Assembly: GCA_048772705.1 (NCBI GenBank)
Contig: JBLWGC010000104.1
Span: forward strand, 1,054,001-1,118,000
Length of the DNA stretch: 64,000 nucleotides
Source of the DNA: Leidyana gryllorum EB-2025a
Taxonomy: Eukaryota; Apicomplexa
Direction of reading: 5' to 3'
The notes below the pieces were generated by a model. The model did no database searches. It saw only the letters and a list, made by a program, of their open reading frames with translations, and was not told the origin of the DNA. The translations under genes and the position numbers were made by a program. This document shows, in pieces, positions 1 to 9,747 of this stretch. How positions within the stretch are numbered: the stretch's first letter is position 1; every line of letters starts with the position of its first letter.

Positions 1-1446
1 CGAGTCTCTGCGCATTGTTTATGTGTGTACCGATGTTGGTCAAGCGATGATTAAGATGCATACGGTATGGATTGGTGGAAATGATCGTTTTCACGCTCCC
101 CTCAGATAACGGCCGACGGTGTCGACCTCTGCTTCGCCTGGGTCAAAGAGTGTAAGCCGTCTTGGGAGGGTTTGAAGGTGGGTGTGGTCGCGTACCGCTT
201 TTTCGATATTGTTTGCCCCGTTTCAGATCATTCAAAGCGGCAGTGGCGACACTGTGTGGGAGAACGGGAAAGTTGCATCCGACTGGGCGAGCCGTGACTC
301 CACTGGCAGCAACAATGCTCTGTCGTTACAATTGGTTCATCCAGCCTCTGAAGGAAGTATTCGAATTAAGAGTGCGGCTGTGAGCAGTAATTCACCAGAC
401 TTGAATGCTACTCTTCGTGGCATCATTGGAAGTCGAGATGATGCCGGAGTTGTCTCACTGGGCTACGAACAATCGGAACAACTCGATATTTTGTACAACT
501 GCGCTGGCGACAAGTCTGGAGTCAAAGCTCATGTGACGTTGAAGATTGTCAACGAGTCTCCAGCAGTCCCTCCTCTCGAGGTTGAGTGGGTTGCCGAGTG
601 CGGGAACGGTGATCTCTCGACCATCAACGCTATGGCTCTCTCTTGCTCTGTCGGAGGGAACCCTGCGGAACTCTTACCCGAGACAAATGCTATCGAGTCG
701 GGAGCCGTCTCCTCAGCTTTCATGTCTGACCCGTATCAAGCAGAGGTGGTTGTCATCACACCCGATGACGACTGCACCAGCATCACCTTTACTTCGGCTG
801 ACGATGAGATTCTGTCGCTCTTCCCCCAGCATCAGGTGAGGGAGGAATTTCAAGTCGGGGCTGGTTGACTTGACATCACGATCTGCAGTTACTATATGAC
901 CACCGTGTGGTGGCAGTCGCGAATAAGGTGGGGACGGTTGAGACAAGTCTGTTGGGTGATGCGGTTCTTCGAATTGCTTACACCTGTATCGACGAGGGAG
1001 CGACTGATATGCACCTGACGGTCCATTTCCGCAATCGGCCTAGTGTTGATTTGCTTTGGAAAAAGGAGTGTCGAGCACCCGTTGTGCAGTAAGTGCTGCC
1101 TTTACAAAGGAAAGAGAGAGACATTGTTTGCAGTCGTGTTTCTGGTATCACGGGGGCGACTTTAGTTGGATGGCTGCTATTCCTCTTCATCGCGACTTTT
1201 ATGGTCTGCTTTATTTCACGATCGTAAGTCATCAATCTCTCACCCTTTCCTAACAGCTTTTCATTGCAGTCGCACAATCACCAAATACTTATGTAAGAGC
1301 GGGCTGTGTATTCATATTTATCCACATCTTATGGGTTTGCAGGTCGACGGTTGCGTGATCTGTGCTGCTGTATACGGTTCAGATTCTCGGGACGGCAGGT
1401 AGCCGATGAAAGGGGACAGTTTTCCCAATTTGGTGCATCAGTGTAG
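1..1446 (+). CDS. type I membrane protein with three repeated ectodomains (5' partial)
   Basis: Exons <1-64, 106-177, 227-835, 889-1088, 1134-1223, 1270-1292 and 1343-1446 join in frame through short GT-AG introns; the 5' end lies outside the window. The product has three copies of a module with two signatures: an LRIxYxC / LDILYNC-type strand, followed about 30 residues later by a (V/L)(D/E)..W..EC strand. The copies read LRIVYVC...FAWVKEC, LDILYNC...VEWVAEC and LRIAYTC...DLLWKKEC. After the third comes one strongly hydrophobic segment (TLVGWLLFLFIATFMVCFI) and a basic Arg/Cys-rich tail of about 40 residues. This suggests a cell-surface or endomembrane protein with a cysteine-linked beta-rich ectodomain. 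I do not recognise the family. The stop lies 29 bp before the next start codon. The exon structure is inferred from splice signals only. Confidence 0.6.
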
Positions 1447-1475
1447 CAGATTTTTTGCGTTTTTGGTCAGGCACG

Positions 1476-2266
1476 ATGAGTCTCAGCGATTCAGAGAAGA
1501 AACGTCTATGTGCTCACAGAGCTGTGGACCTATTCGTCAAATCTAACACTCTCATTGGTCTCGGCACAGGCACCACGGCCAATCATATTGTCGCCCGCAT
1601 TGCGGAGAAACTCAAGGATGGGTCCCTGACTAATGTCGTTGGAGTTCCTACCAGTGAGGCCACCGCTGCCGAGGCTAGGAAATGTGGTGTTCCGCTGATG
1701 GAACTTATCGAACTTGGCGATCGCCGCTTAGCTGTCACCCTCGATGGCGCTGATGAAGTTGCCATGGGACCCGCAGGCTACGACGTTGTCAAAGGTAAGT
1801 CAGTGGAAGCTGGTTCCAGCTGGCTGCACCGATTAATCTCTCTTCCACAGGACTCGGTGGAGCTCTCTTCCGAGAGAAACTGGTGGCTCTGGAGAGTGAT
1901 CACTACGTCATCATGGCTCTGGAGGACAAATTAAAGGAAGGTTTGGGAGTCTGCAAGATCCCAGCCGAGGTACTTCCATTCGGATGGTCTCGCACTGCTG
2001 AGCGGATTAAGAACCATCCCCTTCTGAAGAAGCATGTGACGTCGGTGGAACTGAGACGCAACGCTGATGGAAGTCCCTTTGAGACTGACAATAAGAACTA
2101 TAACTTGCTCATCAAAATTGGAGGCAACGGAATGATCCCTGCTGACGAGGTTGAAGCGTTCGCCACAGCATTGAAGAGCATCACTGGTGTCCTTGAACAC
2201 GGATTGTTCATCAACCTCAACCCTTCAATTTGTGTTGGCCACACCGAGGTCAAGAAACGCAAGTAG
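1476..2266 (+). CDS. rpiA: ribose-5-phosphate isomerase A
   Basis: Exons 1476-1794 and 1851-2266 give a 244-residue protein, the normal length for RpiA. It interconverts ribose-5-phosphate and ribulose-5-phosphate in the non-oxidative pentose phosphate pathway. Family motifs are present: GLGTGTTA near the N terminus for phosphate binding, LDGADEV with its catalytic acidic residues, and the KGLGGALFREK motif, which is rebuilt exactly when the 56-bp intron is removed. The C-terminal segment with GGNGMIPADEVE and GLFINL is also typical. The ATG at 1476 is chosen because homologous sequence starts just after it; a TTG-type start 21 bp upstream adds nothing conserved. The gene sits 29 bp after the preceding stop on the same strand. 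Confidence 0.95.
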
Positions 2267-2552
2267 AGTTTGTGGTACTCATCCGAGACAACAGATCGAG
2301 TCACCAGACCACTCACTAGCTATCCTTGTTGACCATCATTGGGCTGTCACCATACACTAGACACTTAGCAGAGCTCCCCCTTCTGAGCCTCAGAGGCGTC
2401 AGCATTGTCTGCCCCTCCCTTCAGTGGGTGTTCTCAGCATTGAGAGAATGTTAAAACACAGATCCCTTCATTTCATCTAGTTACAGTTCTACTTATCTAT
2501 GGTCACCATAGCAACAAACAGCACTGAGCCGTTGGAGACGAACTCAATGCGC
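2267..2552. other. convergent intergenic spacer
   Basis: Spacer of 286 bp between the 3' ends of the isomerase gene and the minus-strand zinc-finger gene. No open frame of note, no repeat and no RNA fold was seen. It must hold both 3' ends and polyadenylation sites, but no clear signal stands out. Confidence 0.5.
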
Positions 2553-4062
2553 CTATTCATTGAGTGTGCCGGATTGAGCATTGAATTCCGAGTCGAAGAG
2601 ATGTTGCGCTAACTCAGCCAGGTGGTTTTCATCTTCAGCCAAGCAGAGGGTAGGAAACCAGCCCATCCGGTGACTCCGAATGACTTTGTCAGTGATATTC
2701 GGAACCATTTCGTCGGGGTAGCACTCCCTGCGTCCCAAACAATAGCCGTACAGCGAGTTGTGTTCGGACTGGATGACCTGCACATATGAAGAGGAATCAA
2801 GAGAATCCTACTGCATGGTACCACCCACCTGTACTTTGTCGCCGGCTTTCAGGGGAAGATAAAGAGTGATGTCAAGCGGGCCGGCTTCATCCTCAAGCCT
2901 TTCCTCAGGATCAGCCTTCGGATCCGGTTCGAATGGGAAGTGCGCTGGCAGTGTATCCACCACCTGATAGGTAGCAATTCTAGGCTCTTCCGGAACATCA
3001 TTGAGCGCGTCGTTTGCCTCGTCATCAGGAACACTCTCGGCCTTGTCCGACAAGGAGACTATGTCGGTGACCACGGGCCCTTCGGATGGAAGGAAGTATC
3101 GCGCATGGATGCGCTTTAACAGGTCGGATATCTTGGTCTCGAATTCGTTGTCCTCGCTTTTTGGGGGGTGTGCAGGCTTTTTGACACTCCCGAATAGCTT
3201 TCCCTTCGATGTTAACACTGGACAAACCGGTACATGCAAAGTGAGTTTGGACTTTGGTCCGGTCCAGCTACAGTTCCGGCCATAGCAAACGACGGGCAAG
3301 CAGTTGATGACGCCCTCCAACTCAGAAATGGGGTACTCTTTGCCGAGTTTCATGACAGGTACTAAGTCAGCTGGTCCAGCTATGAATGTGCGGCAGGCTG
3401 CAAGATCACTGAACCGATCTCCGGATTAACAGCCACGATTCAAACCCACAGCGTACCATTGGAATGGATATCGATTCCGAGCACAGCCGCTCCCAATACA
3501 ATGGCCGCATTTCAACATACAAATATCAATCATCAACTTGTTACAGTGCTGGCATAGGTATGGCCAAAGAAAGTGAGCCACGGTTTGTGCGGGACAGAGA
3601 GAAAGGGGAAGGGGGGATGGACATGTGAACCACTGATCTCAGTCTACTTACTGAGCATCTCAGACTCGGTACTTCTGCCTGAATATGTCGCGTTTTCAGA
3701 TTCTGATTGATGAGTTTCTTCACTTCTTCCGCCTCTTTCTCAGTCAAGCAACTCTTTTCGAGGCTTGGCTTCTGGGCTTGTATGACTGATGTACGAGGAG
3801 CCGCTCTCGGTCGCGTTAATCGCAGATATGTTATGCTGGTGTTGGAAGCTTTGGCGACCTGGAACTCATCTGGTGGCAGCCGCCTCGCCCACGCGCTCAG
3901 GTTGGCATCCCCAGTAGAGAGATAATCCAGCTTCTCCCCAAAGGTGTCGCTCCATAATCTGGGCAGCTCAGAGAGAGCAGGATTGGGGTGAATGTACAGT
4001 AGTCTCCGCACTTTTTGGATCACTTCGGAGGACTGGGGGCGCAAGAGGGGAAAAGAACTCAT
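2553..4062 (-). CDS. RING-like / TRAF-type zinc finger / SH3 protein
   Basis: Exons (transcript order) 4062-3652, 3548-3457, 3408-2829 and 2777-2553 join in frame to 435 residues. Residues about 10-60 resemble a small helical LOTUS/OST-HTH-like domain (weak). Residues about 135-175 carry a RING-like cysteine/histidine cluster, with CSHC, then CGHC.IGSGC, then CDLAAC. It forms only after exons 1, 2 and 3 are joined, which supports the splicing. About 25 residues on is a TRAF-type finger of spacing C-x4-C-x11-H-x3-C (CYGRNCSW...H...C). The C terminus is SH3-like: LPLKAGDKVQV followed by GWFP. RING plus TRAF-finger architecture suggests a ubiquitin ligase or signalling adaptor; the SH3 would recruit Pro-rich partners. 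The RING spacing is not fully canonical, so ligase activity is inference. Confidence 0.65.
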
Positions 4063-4265
4063 CTTCTGAGCTCGCGATATTTACGAGACTTAGTCTCAAT
4101 TGTACATACGTTGATCTAACTAACACACCCACATTAGATAACTCCCACTCAGCAGGAGACATAACAACGACAGCATCTCGTAAAAAAACCATCACTTCAT
4201 TCAGAGTCTTTTGCCTTCAAACTTGATTAATCTCATCCACATCTACTCGCGTGACGTATTTGGCT
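4063..4265. other. intergenic, upstream of the RING/SH3 gene
   Basis: AT-rich stretch upstream of the minus-strand start at 4062 and before the tandem repeat array. It should hold that gene's promoter, but no motif can be assigned. Confidence 0.35.
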
Positions 4266-5700
4266 CTCTGCAACTGGGCAGGATATCGCTTAAGGTTTAT
4301 TGGCGAAGCATCCAATCGCAGGAGCCTACATCAATAATGACACTTGGTTGATCACGTCCTGCTGGTTTCCGAGGTTGAGGCGTTTCATGACCAAGTTACA
4401 TCCCAAATACACAGTTGTTGGCCACATCTACTGGGCAGAGGACCGCTGGTCAGTTGTCAGCGTGAACTTCAATCGATGTGAGCCTATAATGACGCTCGGT
4501 TGATCGCGCCCTTGATTCCAATAATATCTCGGGGCGTTTCATGACCGAAGCTACATTCCATCCTGCATGCCGTCTCCAATGATGATACAACACGAATGCC
4601 AGAACCCTGATGGGCTTCAATTCCAATTTGCTTTCTGACAAACATTTGCTTCCACCACTGCTTCATTACAGTGATTTGATAATGTGCCTTTGGCCGCTTC
4701 CACTGGGCAGAGAACCGCTGTAAAGACGTCAGTGAGAGTCTCAATCGAAGTGTGCCGATACCAATCATCCGGTTGATCGCGTCCCTGACTGTGGCAGTGT
4801 CTCGGGACGTTTCATGACCGCTATAACATACCCCACAAATAACGTTGGCGACAGCTCACTCGCTATATGAACATTCCAAATGTAAAACTCTTCTTCCAGC
4901 CCACATACAATCCGTGTGATGAGCAATCAGTATACTTTCTCGAAACGTATCAAACATCTTCACCGAGATATTTGCAGTTGGTTGGCAAAGGGCTTGACCA
5001 TACATCGTCTACTCGAACTCCTCCCTCGCCGGGGAGTCTGTGCGAGCTAGGGCCGGGAGCAACTGCTCTGGGCAAGTTGCTTTGCCGAGTCTCCTGGCGC
5101 TCGGTTGATAGCGCCCTTGATTCCGATAATACCTCGAGGCGTTTCATGACCGAAGCTAAATTCCATTGTGCATGTCGTCTGTCCAATGATGATACAACTC
5201 GAATGCCAGAACCCTGATGGGCTTCAATTCCAATTTGCTTTCTGACAAACATTTGATCTCACCGATACTTTCATCTAAATGACTCCATCATGTGTGTTTG
5301 GCCGCTTCTACTGGGCACTGAACCGCTGTAAAGATGTCAGTGAGAGTCTCAATTGAAGTGTGCCGATACCAATCATCCGGTTGATCGCGTCCCTGACTGT
5401 GGCAGTGTCTCGGGACGTTTCATGACGGCTATAACATACTCCTCTAATACAATCTAAGAGCTCGCTCACAATATTAACATCGCGAAGTGTCACAGCTCAG
5501 CTCCCAGCCCACATGCAGTGTCACGTGATGAATAACCGCTACATCCACCCAAAACGTCTCGATAATATCCAGAAAGGTATGTTCGATTGGTTGACCGAGC
5601 TGCGTTAGATCCCGTTGACATCGAAGCCCTCCTGGTAACGAATCGTCTCTCTGCTCCGTCTTCCGTCGCATCGGCTCGCTAATGGTGGCGTCAATGGGAG
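4266..5700. repeat. diverged tandem repeat array with a ~600-bp higher-order duplication
   Basis: Five copies of a core of about 65 bp lie near 4341-4400, 4491-4560, 4761-4830, 5095-5160 and 5365-5440. Each starts with GGTTGATCGCG or a close variant and contains CGTTTCATGAC. Most copies are preceded by a second conserved block containing ACTGGGCAG and ACCGCTG (near 4270, 4428, 4703 and 5306). On top of this, about 4510-5100 is repeated at about 5112-5700 at high but imperfect identity. Short frames on both strands here translate the same repeat and show no family resemblance, so they were not called as genes. This could be a satellite or the remains of a non-autonomous element; no terminal inverted repeats were found. 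Confidence 0.7.
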
Positions 5701-6600
5701 GAAACGCGGAATCAACCCAATCTGCGCATTCTTCCCGTGTCAGGCTCGACTTTATGCCGTAGTCAACTGGCTTACTTTGTTCCCCAAACTCGCATATAAT
5801 GTTGGGACCAACCCTGAGGAGAAGATGAAGGCCGTTCAGTCCCTTCGATCGGCGACCACTCGAATGTGCTTAGGCTATAAACACTGACGGTGGGGGGGGC
5901 CAACAGAGCGAGGGGGCCTCTCGTGAAACGAGACTCCGGACCGACCACGAACAGGCCATTTGCACTGTAGAGAGACTGATGCCGATGACAAAGCTGACAA
6001 AGCTGTAGTCAATGCCCACTCACTAAGTCACTGAGCCGTGATCCATCGACCTGTGACGGTCCGAGTGCGGTCTCGGGCCCCTACCACCCAGTGACTCCGT
6101 TCCTCTGTTTCCCTCTTCGCTGCGGAGGGACTGGATGTCACGAGAGATAATCCGTTGAGGCAGCTTTGGTCCGAGAAACGGGGCTTGTAACATGAGGTCG
6201 TTACCATACGGACGATTGGGCAACCGCGAACGCGGACTGACGACCTCACACGGGGATTGGCTCTGGGAAGGTGCCTGTCTCACCATACCGTCTGAGCACA
6301 ACAGCCGTGACGCTTCGGCAACGCTTAGTTAGACAGAGACAGGGAAGGAGGCCGTCTCTTGAGATGCTAAGGAAGAAGAGAAAAACCTCCAGAAACTAGA
6401 GGAATGAACTAACTGACAGAAAGGTACCGTACCCAACCTTCAGAACTGTGAAATAAGGGATGGCTCAAACCAAAAAGACTGTGCTCTAAACGATCACTGG
6501 AAGACCTCCAATCACCCGAGTCGGCGGGGAGCACTGTGACTTCCACAAGGAGCACGCAAACTTTCAGGGTTAGTCCCCTCAACACAGAAACCCGAAACCC
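5701..6600. other. intergenic, no gene recognised
   Basis: About 900 bp between the repeat array and the palindrome cluster. Short frames of 60-90 codons exist on the minus strand but have no recognisable motif, and no joinable exon set was found. A G run lies near 5890. It does not resemble rRNA or tRNA in the parts I could check by eye. Confidence 0.4.
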
Positions 6601-6800
6601 AATTATAAGTAAGTGAGGGTGTTTACCCTCTATATCAGGACACTGAAACCCCGAACGGCGGAACCGACAATAATTAGTTAGTGAGGGTGTTTACCCTCAA
6701 CTTCTGAAGGCTTGGGATTTCTTCCTGTCTCTTCGTGGTAGGCACATAATCAGGATCAGGAAGGTAGTAGGACATCCAGTGAGGGTAAACACCCTCTCTT
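6601..6800. repeat. cluster of three identical 16-bp palindromic elements
   Basis: The sequence GAGGGTGTTTACCCTC occurs at 6615-6630 and 6683-6698. Its reverse complement, with loop AAAC instead of GTTT, is at 6781-6796. Each has a perfect 6-bp stem and a 4-base loop. The first two sit in direct repeats about 68 bp apart that share the preceding (A/G)TTAGTTAGT-like and CCGAA-like sequence. The elements could form RNA or DNA hairpins or be binding sites. No coding frame runs through them. Confidence 0.65.
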
Positions 6801-7367
6801 ATCCTCACCTGAGCTCTACCTGCAGAACCTAAATTTCAGCACGTTGGCAGACAAACGCCGGAGACGGCGCACTCGGGATCTGTAGTTTGTGGAGAGCGTC
6901 CATCCTGGCGGCCCAGTGTACTTCCAGAATGGAGCAAATAAAGCCTCAGTCCATGAAGGGATTGGTTAGTTAGGGGACCTAAGACAGTTTTTACGCTACA
7001 CTTGAGGCGGCTATGCGACGATAGAGCTGAATTTGATTCAGGCGCGCGGTCCGTGGACGGGTGTGACTCAGCAGTCCTTTGAGTATCGTATACTATCCGA
7101 GTCGCCTTGGATGACTGCCGAGCTGGTGAGCGTGGGGACGACGACACCATGACCGACATCTCAACCATACACAAACTGCCGAGCCAAGTCAGAAGTAACA
7201 AAGGGGGGATGACATGGAGTTCCAAGAAGTGCGCGAGGTGTGCCAAGAATAGTATTTGGGCTTGGTTTGAAGTATTTGGGTCATGTTCTGTCTTGGTGTC
7301 TCTTCATTTAAATTGAACAATTTTTCTTATCGTCACAACTTCTTTAGTTCTCCCTACTTTCGCAATC
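6801..7367. other. intergenic, upstream of aldolase
   Basis: No gene recognised. A 137-codon minus-strand frame at 6836-7246 starts and runs without any family motif and is treated as chance. The last 60 bp before the aldolase ATG are pyrimidine-rich and contain CTTCTTTAG about 20 bp before the start codon, a plausible 3' splice acceptor for a 5' UTR intron or a trans-spliced leader. Confidence 0.4.
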
Positions 7368-8483
7368 ATGGTAAGAGAAAGTGTTTAAGCTGCCTTGAAA
7401 TGTCTGCTTCAGCCGGCTAACTTCCCTCAGGACATCGCCAAGGAGCTCTCCGAGACCGCTCGCGCCATTGCCACCCCCGGCAAGGGAATTTTGGCCGCCG
7501 ACGAGTCCACTGGTACCATCAAGAAGCGCTTCGACAGCATCAACGTTGAGAACACCGAGGCCAACCGCGCTGCTTACCGCAAGCTCCTTTTCAGCACCAA
7601 GGACATCGGTCAGTACATCTCTGGTGCCATCCTTTTCGAGGAGACTCTCTTCCAAGAGGTCGACGGCAAGAAGCAGACCGACTTCCTCAAGGAAGCTGGT
7701 ATCATCCCTGGCATCAAGGTCGACAAGGGACTCGTTGTTCTGCCCGGTACTGATAGCGAGAAGTCCACCCAGGGTCTGGACGGCCTCGCCGAGAGATGCC
7801 AGAAGTACTACGCTGCTGGTGCTCGCTTCGCCAAGTGGCGTGCTGTCCTTGAAATTGACGAGGCCAAGAACAAGCCTTCTCAACTCTCCATCCAGGAGAC
7901 CGCCCACTCTTTGGCTCGTTATGCTGCCATCTGCCAGCAGAACCGTCTCGTGCCCATCGTTGAGCCCGAGATCCTCACCGACGGTGCTCACTCCATCCAG
8001 CACTGCGCCAAGGTGACTGAGCAAGTTCTTGCTGCTGTCTTCAAGGCTTTGAACGACCACAATGTGCTGCTCGAGGGTGCTCTCCTTAAGCCCAACATGG
8101 TTACCCCTGGTGCTCAGCACGAGAAGAAGGCCACCCCCGAGGAGGTCGCCTTTTACACTGTGCGTACCCTGAGCCGCACTGTTCCCCCCTCGTTGGTCGG
8201 TGTGACCTTCCTTTCCGGCGGACAATCTGAGGAGGAGGCTTCCCTCAACCTCAACGCCATGAACGCTATGGAGCAGAAGCACCCATGGGCTCTCACCTTC
8301 TCCTACGGCCGTGCTCTCCAGGCTTCCGTCCTCGCCGCCTGGAAGGGCAAGGCTGAGAACTTCGCCGCCGGCCAGGAGGCTCTTACTGCTCGTGCCAAGG
8401 CCAACTCTGAGGCTCAGCTCGGCAAGTACAAGGGTGGTGTTGCCTCTGCCGGTAGCCTCTACGAGAAGGGCTACGTTTATTGA
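7368..8483 (+). CDS. fructose-1,6-bisphosphate aldolase, class I
   Basis: Exon 1 contributes only the start codon (7368-7370). A 42-bp intron follows directly, and exon 2 (7413-8483) encodes the rest, giving 357 residues. The enzyme cleaves fructose-1,6-bisphosphate in cytosolic glycolysis. Class I features are clear: [11 protein letters not shown] near the N terminus, the [14 protein letters not shown] strand, the Schiff-base lysine in [15 protein letters not shown], and [11 protein letters not shown]. It ends in KGYVY, the C-terminal tyrosine typical of class I enzymes. Codon use is strongly biased to C-ending codons, as in the enolases and GAPDH of this window, suggesting high expression. 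An in-frame ATG at 7398 lies inside the intron and would not give the conserved [12 protein letters not shown] start. Confidence 0.96.
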
Positions 8484-8618
8484 GAACAGTCCTTGTTTTT
8501 CCTGTTGTGAATGCGTTTGACATTTCACTCCACGAACCCCACGAACATTTACTATTATGACTTATAAGAATGGTCTTTCCAGTTCAAATGTCTCATGTCC
8601 AACGGTAGTCGGTCTTGA

Positions 8619-9596
8619 TCAATGCACCTTCTCGTTCAGCGTAGTGAGCACGTCGAGAGGATCGTCTACGCTACTCTCTAAAGGATCAGTGATCCGTGGG
8701 ACAGATGGAGCAGAAGATGATAATTCCGAAGGCTGTCTGGGACTTGTGCGGTTTGGAGTGGATCCGATTAGTGTGGCTGTAAGAGCTCCTGCGACTTCAA
8801 CTAGTGACACTGTGGTGACAACATTTGGGTCTGTGGTGACAACATTTGGGTCCGTGCCTTTCATGTGTGGTGAGGAGGATTCGCTTTTGACTCTATTCTC
8901 TGTCTTCACGTGGTCAGCTGAGTTGCTACCGAGCTCTGCAAGCTGATGTCCCCCGGTACAATCGGGCTGTTTGGCTTCTGGAGATTTGGGGAAGTCTCCT
9001 CCGTCTAAGCGTCGCCTTTTTGCCTGGGGCTGGTTGGAACCAAACACCTCCTCTCGGCGGTCTGCGGGGCAAGAATCTAAAACTGGAGCTTCTGGGCATG
9101 TCTGCGGGGGAAAATAATGACGACAAAATCCGTTGATCTCTTCGATGGTGGCGGTCATATTGTTTATGATGGCGTCTGCGACGCTCAGCCGCGGATCATC
9201 GGCTCCATGCACGAGCTCGCGCCCCTCACAGGTCATTGTGTCCTTGGTCGCGAGCACTTGAAGATGCTCTATTTGGTTCTCAAGAGTACACGATAGGTTC
9301 CAGAGAGCCACAGTGCCTGCATAGAGACACGCTACGGCAGACAAAAACTGGCTATAAGGTTGGGCAGGCTGGTCAATCAAAGTCTTGACCGTGGATTGGA
9401 TAAGCTGTTCAGAAAAGGGTTCCGAGCTGTCATTCTGACAACGACACAGAACCTGTGCGCATACGCGAGCCTGACTATTGAGCAGGCAATGCAGGTTCTC
9501 GAGATCATAGACTGAGAAGTGTTCAGCCGTATTAGTGTTTGACATCGTTGGTTGAAGCTTATTCGTCTGTCGCAGCGCGCTCCGAGCGTGTTGCAT
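8619..9596 (-). CDS. unknown protein with a basic KRRRL motif
   Basis: Single open frame of 325 codons from the first ATG. A second in-frame ATG 17 codons downstream (9545) may be the real start, since the sequence before it is low in character. The N-terminal half (about residues 30-175) looks helical with paired Cys residues and could fold. The C-terminal half is polar and disordered, with QAKRRRLDGGD as a possible nuclear localisation signal and a small in-frame duplication of TDPNVVT. No family recognised. It converges with the aldolase gene, leaving 135 bp between the stops. Confidence 0.55.
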   Translation of the reverse strand: MQHARSALRQTNKLQPTMSNTNTAEHFSVYDLENLHCLLNSQARVCAQVLCRCQNDSSEPFSEQLIQSTVKTLIDQPAQPYSQFLSAVACLYAGTVALWNLSCTLENQIEHLQVLATKDTMTCEGRELVHGADDPRLSVADAIINNMTATIEEINGFCRHYFPPQTCPEAPVLDSCPADRREEVFGSNQPQAKRRRLDGGDFPKSPEAKQPDCTGGHQLAELGSNSADHVKTENRVKSESSSPHMKGTDPNVVTTDPNVVTTVSLVEVAGALTATLIGSTPNRTSPRQPSELSSSAPSVPRITDPLESSVDDPLDVLTTLNEKVH

Positions 9597-9747
9597 GAAT
9601 AATGAAAACCTTCACACTTAGATAGCAATGTCGTAAGTCAAGAAAATGCTTGAGTACCTTTTACCAAAAAGGGTACATACACCTCAATCAAACTGCCAAA
9701 GAGAGGATAGGTAAATCGAAGGTCGCGACTATAATTATATTTGTGAT

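Noticed and set aside
6601-6800. GAGGGT/ACCCTC words as telomere-like repeats
   Set aside because: Not in tandem and the unit does not match TTTAGGG or TTAGGG.
7344-8528. 394-codon frame antisense to aldolase
   Set aside because: Mirrors the codon bias of the sense gene (Leu/Val/Gly-rich translation). The same kind of antisense frame appears under every enolase copy, GAPDH and the aminopeptidase.
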